Positions 1 to 9,778 are shown, numbered from the stretch's first letter. The stretch is 34,899 nucleotides of DNA from Candidatus Falkowiibacteriota bacterium (GCA_013791585.1 VMTK01000021.1:1-34899); one strand, 5' to 3'. Notes: generated by a model from the letters alone, not told the origin. A program made the numbers and translations.

Positions 1-1
1 C

Positions 2-184
2 GGGAATATAAAAAAATACCGAAACAAGCTCGGTATTTCTCAAGATGTGCTTTCAAAAAGGGCAAATCTTGCTTTTCATACGATTGCAAAAATAGAAGCT
101 GGCTCTACTCCCAATCCAACCATTGATACTGTTAAAAAAATAGTGGACGCTCTCGGCGTTTCGCTTGATGATTTAATGAAATAA
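2..184 (+). CDS. XRE-family HTH transcriptional regulator (C-terminal part)
   Basis: Frame 2 is open from the window edge to TAA at 182-184, giving 60 residues of the C-terminal part of a Cro/C1-type (XRE) helix-turn-helix protein; the start lies outside the window. The visible pattern is typical of the family: a GISQDVLSKRANL helix, then HTIAKIEAG (recognition helix and the conserved I-x-x-I/W-E-x-G segment), then PTIDTVKKIVDALGVSLDDLM, the closing helices. It would bind DNA as a dimer and regulate nearby genes. The next gene starts five bases after the stop, so it is probably co-transcribed with radC and the type III restriction genes and may act as their controller. That role is inferred from position. 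Confidence 0.85.
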   Translation, partial: GNIKKYRNKLGISQDVLSKRANLAFHTIAKIEAGSTPNPTIDTVKKIVDALGVSLDDLMK

Positions 185-189
185 AAATT

Positions 190-846
190 ATGGCAAAGAT
201 TAAAAATTTACCAAAACATGAACAACCTCGTGAAAAGTTGATTGAAAAAGGCGTTGAAAATTTGCGAGATGGCGAGTTGATGGCTATTTTGCTTAGAACT
301 GGAATTAAAGGAAAAAATGTTTTAAAAGTGTCGGAAGAAATATTGAGCAAATTTCCCAAGAAAAAACTTCTATCTCTTGATTTTCAGGAGTTGTCAAAAA
401 TAAAAGGAATTGGAGCGGGAAAAGCATGTTTGCTTTTGGCGGCTTTTGAATTGACAAAACGGGCTTTGGATGTTGAAGATAATAATTTACCGATGATTAA
501 TTCGGCCAAAGACGCGGTGGCCCAGCTTCAGGAGTTAAGAACAGCCAAAAAAGAGCATTTTGCTGTTTTATATTTGAACGCGCGCAATCAGTTAGTTTGT
601 AAAGAAACAATTTCAATCGGAACGCTTAACGCAAGTTTGGTGCATCCGCGGGAAGTTTTTAAGCCGGCGATTGATTGTTTGGCGTCAAATATTATATTAG
701 CGCATAATCATCCGAGCGGGGATGTAGAGGCAAGCGAGGAAGATATAGAACTAACCAGAAGAATTAAAAGAGCGGGCGATATAATCGGCATAGAAGTAAT
801 TCAGCACATAATTATAAGCAATAATAATTATAAAATAATTGAATAA
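190..846 (+). CDS. radC: RadC-family JAB/MPN protein
   Basis: 218 residues, close to the usual RadC length (about 220). The N-terminal part (residues about 1-100) is the UPF0758 helical region with a helix-hairpin-helix-like KIKGIGAGKA segment. The C-terminal part is the JAMM/MPN+ domain: HPREVFKPAI is a family hallmark, and the metal site is visible as H172-N-H174-P-S-G-D followed by S182 and D185. The biochemical role of RadC is not settled; the old link to recombination repair has been questioned, and the family often travels with mobile or defence genes. The ATG at 190 is five bases after the regulator stop, and the next gene begins one base after the RadC stop, so the genes form one transcription unit. 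The family assignment is secure and the function is not. Confidence 0.93.
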   Translation: MAKIKNLPKHEQPREKLIEKGVENLRDGELMAILLRTGIKGKNVLKVSEEILSKFPKKKLLSLDFQELSKIKGIGAGKACLLLAAFELTKRALDVEDNNLPMINSAKDAVAQLQELRTAKKEHFAVLYLNARNQLVCKETISIGTLNASLVHPREVFKPAIDCLASNIILAHNHPSGDVEASEEDIELTRRIKRAGDIIGIEVIQHIIISNNNYKIIE

Positions 847-847
847 T

Positions 848-3727
848 ATGAACAATAAAGAACAAAAATTTTATAGCATTCTTCAGGATTTGTTTGTGGG
901 CGCCAAGCTTGAGGGCGAAAGCGGATATGTGAACTTGATGAATATTAAAACTGAGTATTTTAAGAGAATTGAAAAAAACTTAAAATCGGAAGTGAAGAAA
1001 AAATTTGGAAACGAAGAGCCGGAAGATTTATATGACAAGTTGTATTCTTTTTTTGACTCATACATCAGCGATGGCGGCGCTATTTTCTTTTCTTCCACGC
1101 CTGTTTATAAAAATATTTATTCTAAGGTATATTCGGATAGAGAGGACACTGCTTTGTTTTGGAAAACAGCAAAACTTTATTATGTTAAATCAGAGGCAAA
1201 TTATAAATCAATAGACAATCTGCAATTGCACGGCGAACCGGAAATTGCTTTTGATTTTCACTTTGACGCCTCGCTTTTGAAACACAAACAAGCCAATGAA
1301 AAAAAAGAATTGGATTTTTATTTTACCGGCGTTAAGCCGAGAAAAGGGAAAAAGGTGATTAAGTTTCATGTATTGTACAAAAATGATAATAAATACACCG
1401 CGCTTGAAGAAAAATTGAAAGCAAAAGGCAAGGATGCGGTAATCAAAAATTTATTTAATGAAATTGAAAAAATGCCAAGCGGGATTATTTTGAAAAATGA
1501 AGGGATTGATTTGGCGAAAATAAATTTCAAAGGAGACAAGGGAAACGCGAAAGCGGAGTTTGTTGTCAGCGAAAACAAAAATACTAAGTCCAAAATAGAA
1601 ATTATCCCGGCAGTTGTCGGCGAAAAAGAGATTGAAAAATACTTGCGGTTAAAAGGAATTAATTTAAGCGAGGAAGAAATTCAAAAAGCATACAGAGTTT
1701 ATAAAAAACAGACTGAGATTGATTATTTTATACACAAAGACGCCAAGGGATTTTTGCGCGAGCAGTTTGATTTGTTTATTTATCAATATTTAGCAAATGA
1801 TTTGGATAGCTTGTTTAAGCAGGAAGATCTGGATAGGATTAAAAAGTTAAAAGAAATTGCTTATCAGACAATTGAATATATCGGGAATTTTGAAGATGAG
1901 TTGAAAAAAATGTGGCTCAAGCCGAAATTCGCGCGCAAGTCAAATTATGTCTTGACGATTGACAGGCTGGCGGATAAAACCGGCGGAATGAAAGTAATTG
2001 AAAAAATAATCGGCCATAAAAATTTTAAAGAGCAAATAGCCGAGTGGATTGATCTTGGAATTGCGCAAAAAGATTTTAATAAAAAAGAGATTTTGGCAAA
2101 AGATAAATTAAGCGATAAGTGGAGTAAGCTGCCAATTGATACAAAATTTTTCAAAGATCTGGAAATTGAGATTATAGGTTTGTTTGATAATCTGGATGAA
2201 GCGCTGGACGGGCGGCTTATCAAATCTGATAATTTTCAAGCGCTTAATACGCTTTTGCCGAAATACAAAGGCGAAGTGCAGACAATTTATATTGACCCGC
2301 CGTTTAATACTAATTCCTCACCAATAGCATATGTTAACGACTATAAAGATAGCTCATGGCTTACTTTAATGGAAAATAGACTGGATATTTCAAGACATTT
2401 TTTAAAAAATAACGGAATTAATATAACGGCGATAGACGATGTTGAATTGCGTTATATTACTACATTACAAGATAATGTTTTTGGAAAAGATAATTATATT
2501 ACAACTATAGCTTCAGAATGTAATCCTCAAGGAAGAGTAGCAAATAAAGTATCACAGACAAGTGAATATCATGTTATTCATGCAAATAATAAAGAAGCAA
2601 TAGATAAATTATATGTAAAAAAGTTAGAAATAAAGAAGCCCTCATCGCTAAAAAGAACAGGCACTAATTCTAGGAGAGAAGAAAGACCTAACCGTTATTA
2701 TCCGATCCTGCTAAAAAAAGATAAAATCTATATGATTGAGGTTGGAGAATACGAAAAAATCTACAACAAAACAAGTTTAATTTTTGATGATAATTTTATC
2801 AATAGTCTTAATGATAAATACACAAAATTAGGATATAATTTTATATTACCGCTAGGAGTAAATGGAAAAAAATTAGTGTGGCAAAGGACATTTAGGAGAG
2901 TACAAATCGAAAAAGATACTTATATTGTAAAAGATAAATCAATTTTTACACCCACATTTGAAATCGAAATACCTAAAACTCTTTGGAAACATCCTCTTTT
3001 TTCAAATCCGGAATATGGAAGTGAATACTTGACCAATATGCTTGGGCATTCTGAATTCGAAACACCAAAAAGTTTTTACACAATAATGCAATTTTTAACT
3101 ATGGTAGAAGGCGGAGGTTATTATTTAGATTATTTTGGCGGTTCAGGAACGACTGCTCAAGCAGTTATAGAATTGAATAAACTTGAGGATGAAATCGAAA
3201 GAAAATATTTAATATTTGAAATGGGTGAATATTTTTATTCAGTCATAATCCCAAGATTAAAAAAATTGTGTATATCAAATAAATGGAAAACGGGACTACC
3301 GATTAACATGGATGGTTCATCGCAATTTTTCAAATATTACGAACTTGAACAATATGAAGATGTGTTGAAAAATGCATGTTATCAGCCGACAGATAAAAGA
3401 TTAGAAAATATCAATTTAAAATTGTCTGGGTTTAAGAATAAAGAGGAGAAAGATAACAAAACAAAGGAAGTAAATCAAGCTTTTGCAATATCTGAGAAAC
3501 AAGCAAAGGATGGAATGGAAATTGATTTTAAGAAAGAAAAAGCCAGATTCACTTTTGAAAAACTTTATCCTGATGTTGATATTGTCGAAACAATTTCTAA
3601 TCTTGAAGGCAAAAAAATTAAAAAAATCCTGAAAGACAAAGTTGTATTTGCCGATGACACCGAGATTGATTTAAATAATTTGGATTTTGAGAAACACAAA
3701 AATTTACAGAAATTAATTTATTGGTAA
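848..3727 (+). CDS. mod: Type III restriction-modification system, adenine DNA methyltransferase (Mod)
   Basis: About 960 residues. The catalytic motif IV, DPPF, is at residues 483-486 in the context TIYIDPPFNTN, and the SAM-binding motif I, FGGSGTT, begins at residue 763. Motif IV before motif I marks a beta-class N6-adenine methyltransferase, as in Mod subunits of type III systems. The segment between the motifs (about 500-740) should be the target recognition domain. About 400 residues precede the catalytic part, longer than in classical Mod proteins such as EcoP15I. I start at ATG 848, one base after the radC stop; an in-frame TTG at 839 would add three residues and overlap radC. Res starts one base after the Mod stop, so Mod and Res form one unit. 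From about 2310 to 3530 base composition is clearly more AT-rich than the N-terminal third, consistent with exchange of the recognition domain. Confidence 0.95.
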   Translation: MNNKEQKFYSILQDLFVGAKLEGESGYVNLMNIKTEYFKRIEKNLKSEVKKKFGNEEPEDLYDKLYSFFDSYISDGGAIFFSSTPVYKNIYSKVYSDREDTALFWKTAKLYYVKSEANYKSIDNLQLHGEPEIAFDFHFDASLLKHKQANEKKELDFYFTGVKPRKGKKVIKFHVLYKNDNKYTALEEKLKAKGKDAVIKNLFNEIEKMPSGIILKNEGIDLAKINFKGDKGNAKAEFVVSENKNTKSKIEIIPAVVGEKEIEKYLRLKGINLSEEEIQKAYRVYKKQTEIDYFIHKDAKGFLREQFDLFIYQYLANDLDSLFKQEDLDRIKKLKEIAYQTIEYIGNFEDELKKMWLKPKFARKSNYVLTIDRLADKTGGMKVIEKIIGHKNFKEQIAEWIDLGIAQKDFNKKEILAKDKLSDKWSKLPIDTKFFKDLEIEIIGLFDNLDEALDGRLIKSDNFQALNTLLPKYKGEVQTIYIDPPFNTNSSPIAYVNDYKDSSWLTLMENRLDISRHFLKNNGINITAIDDVELRYITTLQDNVFGKDNYITTIASECNPQGRVANKVSQTSEYHVIHANNKEAIDKLYVKKLEIKKPSSLKRTGTNSRREERPNRYYPILLKKDKIYMIEVGEYEKIYNKTSLIFDDNFINSLNDKYTKLGYNFILPLGVNGKKLVWQRTFRRVQIEKDTYIVKDKSIFTPTFEIEIPKTLWKHPLFSNPEYGSEYLTNMLGHSEFETPKSFYTIMQFLTMVEGGGYYLDYFGGSGTTAQAVIELNKLEDEIERKYLIFEMGEYFYSVIIPRLKKLCISNKWKTGLPINMDGSSQFFKYYELEQYEDVLKNACYQPTDKRLENINLKLSGFKNKEEKDNKTKEVNQAFAISEKQAKDGMEIDFKKEKARFTFEKLYPDVDIVETISNLEGKKIKKILKDKVVFADDTEIDLNNLDFEKHKNLQKLIYW

Positions 3728-3728
3728 T

Positions 3729-6623
3729 ATGATTATACTTGAAAAAATAATTGATAATAAAAAAGATATTTTAGATATTCCTTTTGAATGGCAGTATCGG
3801 GATACGGAAAATTTTGGTTTGGACTGGAAACTTTTTGACTATCAAAAAAAAGCGCTTGATAAGATTATCACAGTGCTTTTTCTTACATACGAAGGGTTTG
3901 GTGATGGAAAAATTGAGGAGAATAGAAAAAATATGCTGAAATATTATCAAGAAGAAGGGTTGGATAATAATTTGAGAGACAGTTTAAGCATCAAAAAAGA
4001 AGATGAAAATTTCAAATTTTTATCCGAATACTACAAGCCGGAAAACAACAAAATAGATCTGAAAAATTATTTGAATCGCGCTTGTTTTTGGATGGCGACT
4101 GGCAGCGGCAAGACTTTGGTAATGATCAAGCTTTTGGCAGTTCTTGCCGATTTGATGAATAAAAATTTAATTCCCAAAAAAGATGTTTTAATCCTTGCGC
4201 CGAAAGAAGATATTTTGAATCAGATAAAAAGCCATATTGATAAATTCAACAAAGGCAATGAGATTAAAATTAAGCTGTGGAATCTGAAACAATGGGAAAG
4301 AATAAAAAACCAACAAACGCTTGTTAATAAGGATGAAATTAATGTTTTTTATTATCGCGCTGATGTAATCGGAGATAAGGACACGGTGGCAAAAAATAAA
4401 GAAGGCCAAAGAATTGATTATAAGAGCATTTACAATAATGGAAACTGGTATTTAATTCTTGACGAAGCGCACAAAGGCGAAAAAGATACCTCAAAAAGAC
4501 AGCAATATTTTGTCGCTCTTACTCAAAATGGTTTTTTGTTTAATTTTTCCGCTACTTTTACCGATGAACTTGATAAAGCAACTACGATTTTTGATTATAA
4601 ACTTGATACATTTTTGCGCGAGGGATACGGCAAAAAAATATATGTGCCGGATTCAAATTTCGCCAGTTTTACCAGAGGAGATGAATTGTCGGAAAAAGAC
4701 CAGAGAGATATTATTTCGCAAACACTAATCCTGTTTTCTCTTATCAAAAAGAGAGCAAGCAAATTAAAGAAAATAAGCGAAAAATTATATCATCATCCGC
4801 TGCTTATTACATTAGCCCATAGCGTAAATATTGAAGACGCGGATTTGAAAGTATTTTATACTCAACTGGCTGAAATCGCCCGCGGAAATTTTGATTTTGC
4901 TACGGCCCAAAAAAATCTGGCGGAGAAAATAGAAAATAATGATGAATATTTGTTTCAATTGGGAGAACTAGACGCCGCCCTTGCCGGCGAAATAAGAAAT
5001 TTAACCGAAGAAGAATTTTTTAAGCAGATATTTAACACTAAAAACAGATCAAATATAGAAATAGTAAAGTTTAAAAATAACACCAGAGAACTGGCTTTTA
5101 AATTAAAAATCGCAGATAAATATTTTATGTCGATTGTGGCAAGTGATATTGTGAAATGGGAAGATAATGTATTGGATGGCTATGAATTCGGGAAAGTGAT
5201 TGATGATAGTTTTTTTGATAATATTGACGATCGCGGAGATATAAATATTTTATTGGGAAGCAGGATATTTGCCGAAGGGTGGGATACAAATCGTCCGAAT
5301 ATAATCAATTTTATTAATATTGGCGTAAGCGAAGAAGCGAAAAAATTTGTTTTACAATCAATCGGCAGGGGAATTAGAATTGAACCGATGCAGCATAAAA
5401 GGAAAAGATTTGAAAATATAAATAAGGGCAGTTTGTCAAGCGAAGAGATTAGCCAAATTAGCAAAAACAACAGTTTGATAGAAAGCTTGTTTGTTTTTGC
5501 GACCAATAAAGAGGTGGTAAAAAATATTCTGAAAGACTTACAAGAACAAACAGAGTCCGATTGGATAACAATTAAAGATATACAAAAAAACGAATCTATC
5601 AATGAAAAAGATCTGCCAATATTTATACCGGTATTCAAGGATGGTGTTTTGAACGATCGTCCGTTTTGGATAGGCGAAAAAGAAAAAATTGCGTTAAGCG
5701 AATATATAAGCAACACAAGCCCAAAAACATTGCTTCTAAAAAATGGAATAAAGGTTAGAACAATTAATAAGCTTAAAAGTCCAAAATATTTAAAAGTGGT
5801 AGTCAAGAGAAGAAAAAAATCAATAGAGAATACTTTGCTTACCGCGAATAGTTTTTTTAATGAAAGAACAAAAGAAATAGATAAAATCAAAATTCTTGAC
5901 GGTGAAATATCTCATTATAAAGAAGTAAAAACAAGTCTGTCAAAAGAAGAAGTAAAAAAATTGACAGTTGAAATAGCAGAAATTTTAAAACCGAGAAAAA
6001 CCGAAGAAGAAATTGATAAATTATTTGATGCAGGAAAAATTGATAAAAAAAGATATAAAGAATTAGTTAAAGATGCGAATAAAGGGAATTCAGGGTTTGA
6101 AGTAATAGGCAATAGAGTAGATTTTAGTTTGTTGAAAGAACATTATTATGCGCCAATCTTGCATAGAAAAAATACAAAACATTTTCAACATATAATAAAA
6201 GTTGAAAGTGAAATTGATTTTATTAAAGATTTAATTGAATATTTTAAAAAAAGTAATAATAAATTGAAGAAATATGATTGGTGGTATTTTTCTAAATTAG
6301 ACGAAGCGACTGATGCGATTAACATCCCATATTTTTGCGAAGATGCCGGCGGATACAGAACATTTAACCCTGATTTTATTTTCTGGCTGAAAAAAGATAA
6401 TAAATACCATATTAAGTTTATAGACCCAAAAGGAGTAGAGCATGTAAAAAACCCGATTGAAAAAATAAGAGGCTTTGAGGATTTTTTATCTGATTACACA
6501 AAAATTAAAGAAAAAAAGATTGATTCTTTTGAACTTTTTTATTATCACGATGAAGAGCCGGAAGCGGAAGAATCGTATAAAAAATATTGGACTGATGATT
6601 TTGATAAGATATTTTTAGTATAA
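3729..6623 (+). CDS. res: Type III restriction enzyme, helicase-nuclease subunit (Res)
   Basis: 964 residues, the usual size of Res. Superfamily 2 helicase motifs appear in order: Walker A ATGSGKT at 123-129, DEAH at 245-248 (LILDEAHKGE), SAT in NFSATF shortly after, GSRIFAEGWDTNRPN (motif V), and motif VI QSIGRGIR from residue 543. Near the C-terminus a PD-(D/E)xK nuclease site is visible: NPD882 followed by FIDPKG with D899 and K901. The enzyme hydrolyses ATP to communicate along DNA between two unmethylated sites and cuts beside one of them, together with Mod. It is translated directly after mod (one-base gap) and followed four bases later by a DUF4263 gene. All key residues are intact, so the system looks functional. 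Confidence 0.96.
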   Translation: MIILEKIIDNKKDILDIPFEWQYRDTENFGLDWKLFDYQKKALDKIITVLFLTYEGFGDGKIEENRKNMLKYYQEEGLDNNLRDSLSIKKEDENFKFLSEYYKPENNKIDLKNYLNRACFWMATGSGKTLVMIKLLAVLADLMNKNLIPKKDVLILAPKEDILNQIKSHIDKFNKGNEIKIKLWNLKQWERIKNQQTLVNKDEINVFYYRADVIGDKDTVAKNKEGQRIDYKSIYNNGNWYLILDEAHKGEKDTSKRQQYFVALTQNGFLFNFSATFTDELDKATTIFDYKLDTFLREGYGKKIYVPDSNFASFTRGDELSEKDQRDIISQTLILFSLIKKRASKLKKISEKLYHHPLLITLAHSVNIEDADLKVFYTQLAEIARGNFDFATAQKNLAEKIENNDEYLFQLGELDAALAGEIRNLTEEEFFKQIFNTKNRSNIEIVKFKNNTRELAFKLKIADKYFMSIVASDIVKWEDNVLDGYEFGKVIDDSFFDNIDDRGDINILLGSRIFAEGWDTNRPNIINFINIGVSEEAKKFVLQSIGRGIRIEPMQHKRKRFENINKGSLSSEEISQISKNNSLIESLFVFATNKEVVKNILKDLQEQTESDWITIKDIQKNESINEKDLPIFIPVFKDGVLNDRPFWIGEKEKIALSEYISNTSPKTLLLKNGIKVRTINKLKSPKYLKVVVKRRKKSIENTLLTANSFFNERTKEIDKIKILDGEISHYKEVKTSLSKEEVKKLTVEIAEILKPRKTEEEIDKLFDAGKIDKKRYKELVKDANKGNSGFEVIGNRVDFSLLKEHYYAPILHRKNTKHFQHIIKVESEIDFIKDLIEYFKKSNNKLKKYDWWYFSKLDEATDAINIPYFCEDAGGYRTFNPDFIFWLKKDNKYHIKFIDPKGVEHVKNPIEKIRGFEDFLSDYTKIKEKKIDSFELFYYHDEEPEAEESYKKYWTDDFDKIFLV

Positions 6624-6627
6624 AAAA

Positions 6628-7626
6628 ATGACTGATAATATAAAAATAACATCCGGGAAAGGGTTTAAATTTATAACGAATTTTTTAATTCATGAAACCA
6701 GAGAACAAAAAATAATTCTTGATTTTAAATATATTCCCAATAAAGATGGCGCCTTACACCATATTACTTTAGAAATAATAAAGTATTCTAAGAAACCATC
6801 TCAAAATTGGGAACAGGCAGAAATCAATAAAGTTATCCTTTCGTCAGATAAACCACATTATAGTTTAATCAAATTGATAAATGCCATAAAAGCTCAAAAG
6901 GATTTATATCAAAGAACCAATTCAGAAGTAGTAATTTTAGATCCCGATGAGGCAGATTTATTTAAACAAATAGGAGCTGATAATGTAAACTTTATAACAA
7001 AAATTTTACAGTCTTTTCAATCGAAAGAAGCTCGGGAATTATTATTGAAGGTCAATGAAAAAGAACTCAACAATTTGTTTGTTTCAATAAAACATGCGAA
7101 AAACAAACAGGCACTTTTTCAGCTTGAGCAGTTAATGCGAGATACTGTAAATGAAGAACAATTTCAAAGTTGGATAAAAACCAATACATGGGTTTTTGGT
7201 ACTGAATACATAAAAAGATTTGATACCCGAAAAATTGGTATTCATTCTCAAGCTGATTTTATCGTAGAAAGTCTTGATGGTTTTACTGATTTAGTAGAAT
7301 TAAAAAAATCTGATTTTAATCTTTTTGAAAAAGATATGAGTCGAAATTGCTACTACCCTTCAAAAGATTTGTCGCAAGTTATAGGTCAAGCGATTCATTA
7401 TATAAAAGTTATGGAAGATCACAGAGCAATCTTAAAGGAAGACGATGATTTAGAAGTATTAAAACCTAGAGTCAAAGTAGTTATTGGAAGGTCTGTTGAT
7501 TTGGCTCATGACGAGAAAAAAGCGTTGAGATTATTAAATGCTACATTGCATGGTATTGAAATTATTACATATGATGAAATTTTATCTAGAGCGAAAAAAA
7601 TAATTTCAATTTATGAGGAGATATAA
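6628..7626 (+). CDS. Shedu-type anti-phage nuclease (DUF4263 family)
   Basis: 332 residues. The C-terminal half carries the DUF4263/Shedu signature: an EEQFQSWIKTNTWVFGTEY lead-in, a PD-(D/E)xK core with QAD210FIVES and LVE224LK226, then LSQVIGQAIHYIK and, after a VVIGRS strand, the LLNATLHGIEIITYDEI end. In characterised members this is a single-gene nuclease (SduA) that protects against phages. The N-terminal half (about 1-170) is the variable, probably sensory part; I recognise no named domain there. It starts four bases after Res, so it is co-transcribed with the type III system and builds a small defence island. The gene is AT-rich like the recognition domain of mod. The family call is confident; the phage range and trigger are unknown. 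Confidence 0.85.
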   Translation: MTDNIKITSGKGFKFITNFLIHETREQKIILDFKYIPNKDGALHHITLEIIKYSKKPSQNWEQAEINKVILSSDKPHYSLIKLINAIKAQKDLYQRTNSEVVILDPDEADLFKQIGADNVNFITKILQSFQSKEARELLLKVNEKELNNLFVSIKHAKNKQALFQLEQLMRDTVNEEQFQSWIKTNTWVFGTEYIKRFDTRKIGIHSQADFIVESLDGFTDLVELKKSDFNLFEKDMSRNCYYPSKDLSQVIGQAIHYIKVMEDHRAILKEDDDLEVLKPRVKVVIGRSVDLAHDEKKALRLLNATLHGIEIITYDEILSRAKKIISIYEEI

Positions 7627-7723
7627 ATAGGTGGCGCGCCAATGACCCTCCAAAAGCGGGCAGGAATTAGCAAAGCCTCAAACCTTGCCAAAAAAATAAG
7701 ATGAAATTAACTAAAATAAAAAT

Positions 7724-9778
7724 ATGGATCACAAAAATCACAACCAACATAGCCAACATAGCGATATGGAAATGAATATGAATATGGATATGAAAATGGA
7801 CCACTCCTCCGCCAAGGCTTCGGCGGGCAAACACGCCGGACATTCCACAGCGATGTTTAAAAAGAGATTTTATATATCTTTGCTTTTAACCGTTCCTGTT
7901 CTCGCTCTTTCCCCGCTTATCCAACATTTTTTAAATTTTTCATTAACTTTCGCCGGAGACAAATATTTATTGTTTTTAATTTCATCAGTTATTTTTTTCT
8001 ACGGTGGTTGGCCGTTTCTCAATGGCGCTAAAAATGAAATAAAGAGCAGAGCGATCGGCATGATGACGCTTATCAGCTTGGCTATCAGCGTCGCGTATTT
8101 TTACAGCTTCGCGGTGGTCTTTGGCTTGGCTGGCGAAATATTTTTTTGGGAATTGGCGACTCTGATTGACATTATGCTTTTAGGGCATTGGATTGAAATG
8201 AAGTCGGTTATGGGCGCGTCAATGGCTTTGGAAAAACTTTCCGCCCTTATTCCCGACAACGCGCATTTATTAAAAAACAAAGACACTGTTGAAATAAAGA
8301 CAAGCGAATTAAAAGACGGCGATATTATTTTGGTAAAACCAGGAGAAAAAATCCCCACTGACGGAATTATCTTGGACGGAGAAAGTTTTGTCAACGAATC
8401 AATGCTCACGGGAGAAGCCAAACCCGTTTCTAAGGCCAAAGGCAGTAAGGTAATCGGCGGTTCGATTAATGAAGATGGTTCATTGCAAATAGAAGTTAGG
8501 GGCGTAGGCGGTAATTCTTATCTTTCTAAAGTAATAAATTTAGTTAAACAAGCCCAAGCGTCAAAATCAAAAACGCAAGCATTGGCGGATAAAGCCGCTT
8601 TTTGGCTCACAATTATCGCCATTGGGTCGGGTGTTGTTACTTTTTTTAGTTGGCTTTTTGCAGGACAGGATGTTGCTTTTGCCATAGAGAGAGCAGCCAC
8701 GGTATTGGTTATCGCTTGTCCGCACGCCTTGGGTTTAGCAATTCCTTTGGTGGTGGCGATTTCAACCACGCTTTCGGCTCAAAACGGACTTTTGATTAGA
8801 AACCGCACCGCCTTTGAAAATTCCAGAAAAATTTCAACTATTGTTTTTGATAAGACCGGCACTTTGACCAAAGGAACTTTCGGCGTTAAAAATATTTTTT
8901 CATTAAACGATAAATATTCAGAAAATGATTTGCTTCAACTTTTCGCCGGCTTGGAAAATAATTCAGAACATCCAATCGCCAAGGCGATTGTGAAAACCGC
9001 TAAAGATAAAAATGTTTCTTTACCGAAGGTGGATAAATTTAGAGCCATAAAAGGCAAAGGCGCAGAAGGCATAATTAAAGGCAAAAAAATCAGTGTTGCC
9101 AGTCCTGGATATATTAAAGAACTTGGGCTTAATATTCCTGAAAACCTGAAAAATACTGAAGGAACGCTGGTATTTTTAGTTGTTTCGGAACAAGAAAAAA
9201 ATATTTTAGCCGGCGCTGTCAATTTAACCGATACTATTCGCGAGGAATCTTTTGAGGCGATAAAAATTCTTAAAAAAGAAGGGATAAAAACATGGATGCT
9301 CACGGGAGATAATGAAAACTCGGCCAAAAGCGTTTCAGACGCGTTGGGACTTGACGGTTATTTTGCCGGAGTTTTGCCTGATCAAAAACAAGAAAAAATC
9401 AAAGAATTGCAAAGCAAAGGTGAATTTGTGGCAATGGTCGGTGATGGAATAAACGACGCGCCTGCTTTGGCTCAAGCTAATGTGGGAATTGCCATTGGCT
9501 CCGGAACTGATGTCGCGGCGGAAACCGCTGATATTATTTTGGTCAATAGCAACCCCAAAGACATTTCCTCGCTTATTCTTTTTGGCAAAGCAACTTACAG
9601 AAAAATGATTCAAAATTTGGCTTGGGCTACAGGATATAATGTTTTTGCCATTCCTTTGGCAGCTGGAGTTTTAGCCGGCTATGGAATTTTGCTTTCTCCC
9701 GCAATCGGCGCGGTTTTGATGTCCTTGAGTACGGTAGTGGTAGCGATTAACGCCAAACTGTTAAGGGTCAAAAAATAA
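7724..9778 (+). CDS. copB: P1B-type copper-transporting ATPase, CopB-like (CPH motif)
   Basis: 684 residues. The N-terminal 45 residues are a His/Met-rich tail in place of a CxxC heavy-metal domain. Then come two extra N-terminal helices, the actuator loop with MLTGEAKP, the ion motif C332-P-H334 (VIACPHALGL), the phosphorylation site D376-KTGT, TGDN at 527-530, and the hinge GDGIND at 573-578. The last helices carry WATGYNVFAIPLAAG and MSLSTVVVAINA. CPH instead of CPC and the His-rich tail point to the P1B-3 (CopB) group, which exports copper from the cytosol. Part of the tail (residues 28-36) is encoded by a short palindrome. No clear copper-responsive operator or promoter is visible in the 97 bases before the gene. 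The family is certain and the metal is inferred from the motifs. Confidence 0.95.
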   Translation: MDHKNHNQHSQHSDMEMNMNMDMKMDHSSAKASAGKHAGHSTAMFKKRFYISLLLTVPVLALSPLIQHFLNFSLTFAGDKYLLFLISSVIFFYGGWPFLNGAKNEIKSRAIGMMTLISLAISVAYFYSFAVVFGLAGEIFFWELATLIDIMLLGHWIEMKSVMGASMALEKLSALIPDNAHLLKNKDTVEIKTSELKDGDIILVKPGEKIPTDGIILDGESFVNESMLTGEAKPVSKAKGSKVIGGSINEDGSLQIEVRGVGGNSYLSKVINLVKQAQASKSKTQALADKAAFWLTIIAIGSGVVTFFSWLFAGQDVAFAIERAATVLVIACPHALGLAIPLVVAISTTLSAQNGLLIRNRTAFENSRKISTIVFDKTGTLTKGTFGVKNIFSLNDKYSENDLLQLFAGLENNSEHPIAKAIVKTAKDKNVSLPKVDKFRAIKGKGAEGIIKGKKISVASPGYIKELGLNIPENLKNTEGTLVFLVVSEQEKNILAGAVNLTDTIREESFEAIKILKKEGIKTWMLTGDNENSAKSVSDALGLDGYFAGVLPDQKQEKIKELQSKGEFVAMVGDGINDAPALAQANVGIAIGSGTDVAAETADIILVNSNPKDISSLILFGKATYRKMIQNLAWATGYNVFAIPLAAGVLAGYGILLSPAIGAVLMSLSTVVVAINAKLLRVKK
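7806..7828 (+). repeat. Short GC-rich palindrome inside the copB coding region
   Basis: The arms CCGCC (7809-7813) and GGCGG (7822-7826) enclose an imperfectly paired centre. The element is in frame and encodes Ser/Ala/Lys/Gly residues (28-36) within the His/Met-rich tail. It is much more GC-rich than its surroundings, as expected of a small dispersed palindromic element that has entered a tolerant coding region. No second exact copy is seen in this window. Confidence 0.5.

Noticed and set aside
839-847. TTG start for the Mod protein three codons upstream
   Set aside because: It would overlap radC and adds only Asn residues; ATG 848 directly after the radC stop is simpler. It cannot be excluded.
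5180-5890. 236-residue minus-strand frame inside the restriction subunit gene
   Set aside because: It lies wholly opposite a gene with intact helicase motifs and is a hydrophobic, Ser/Leu-rich shadow frame.
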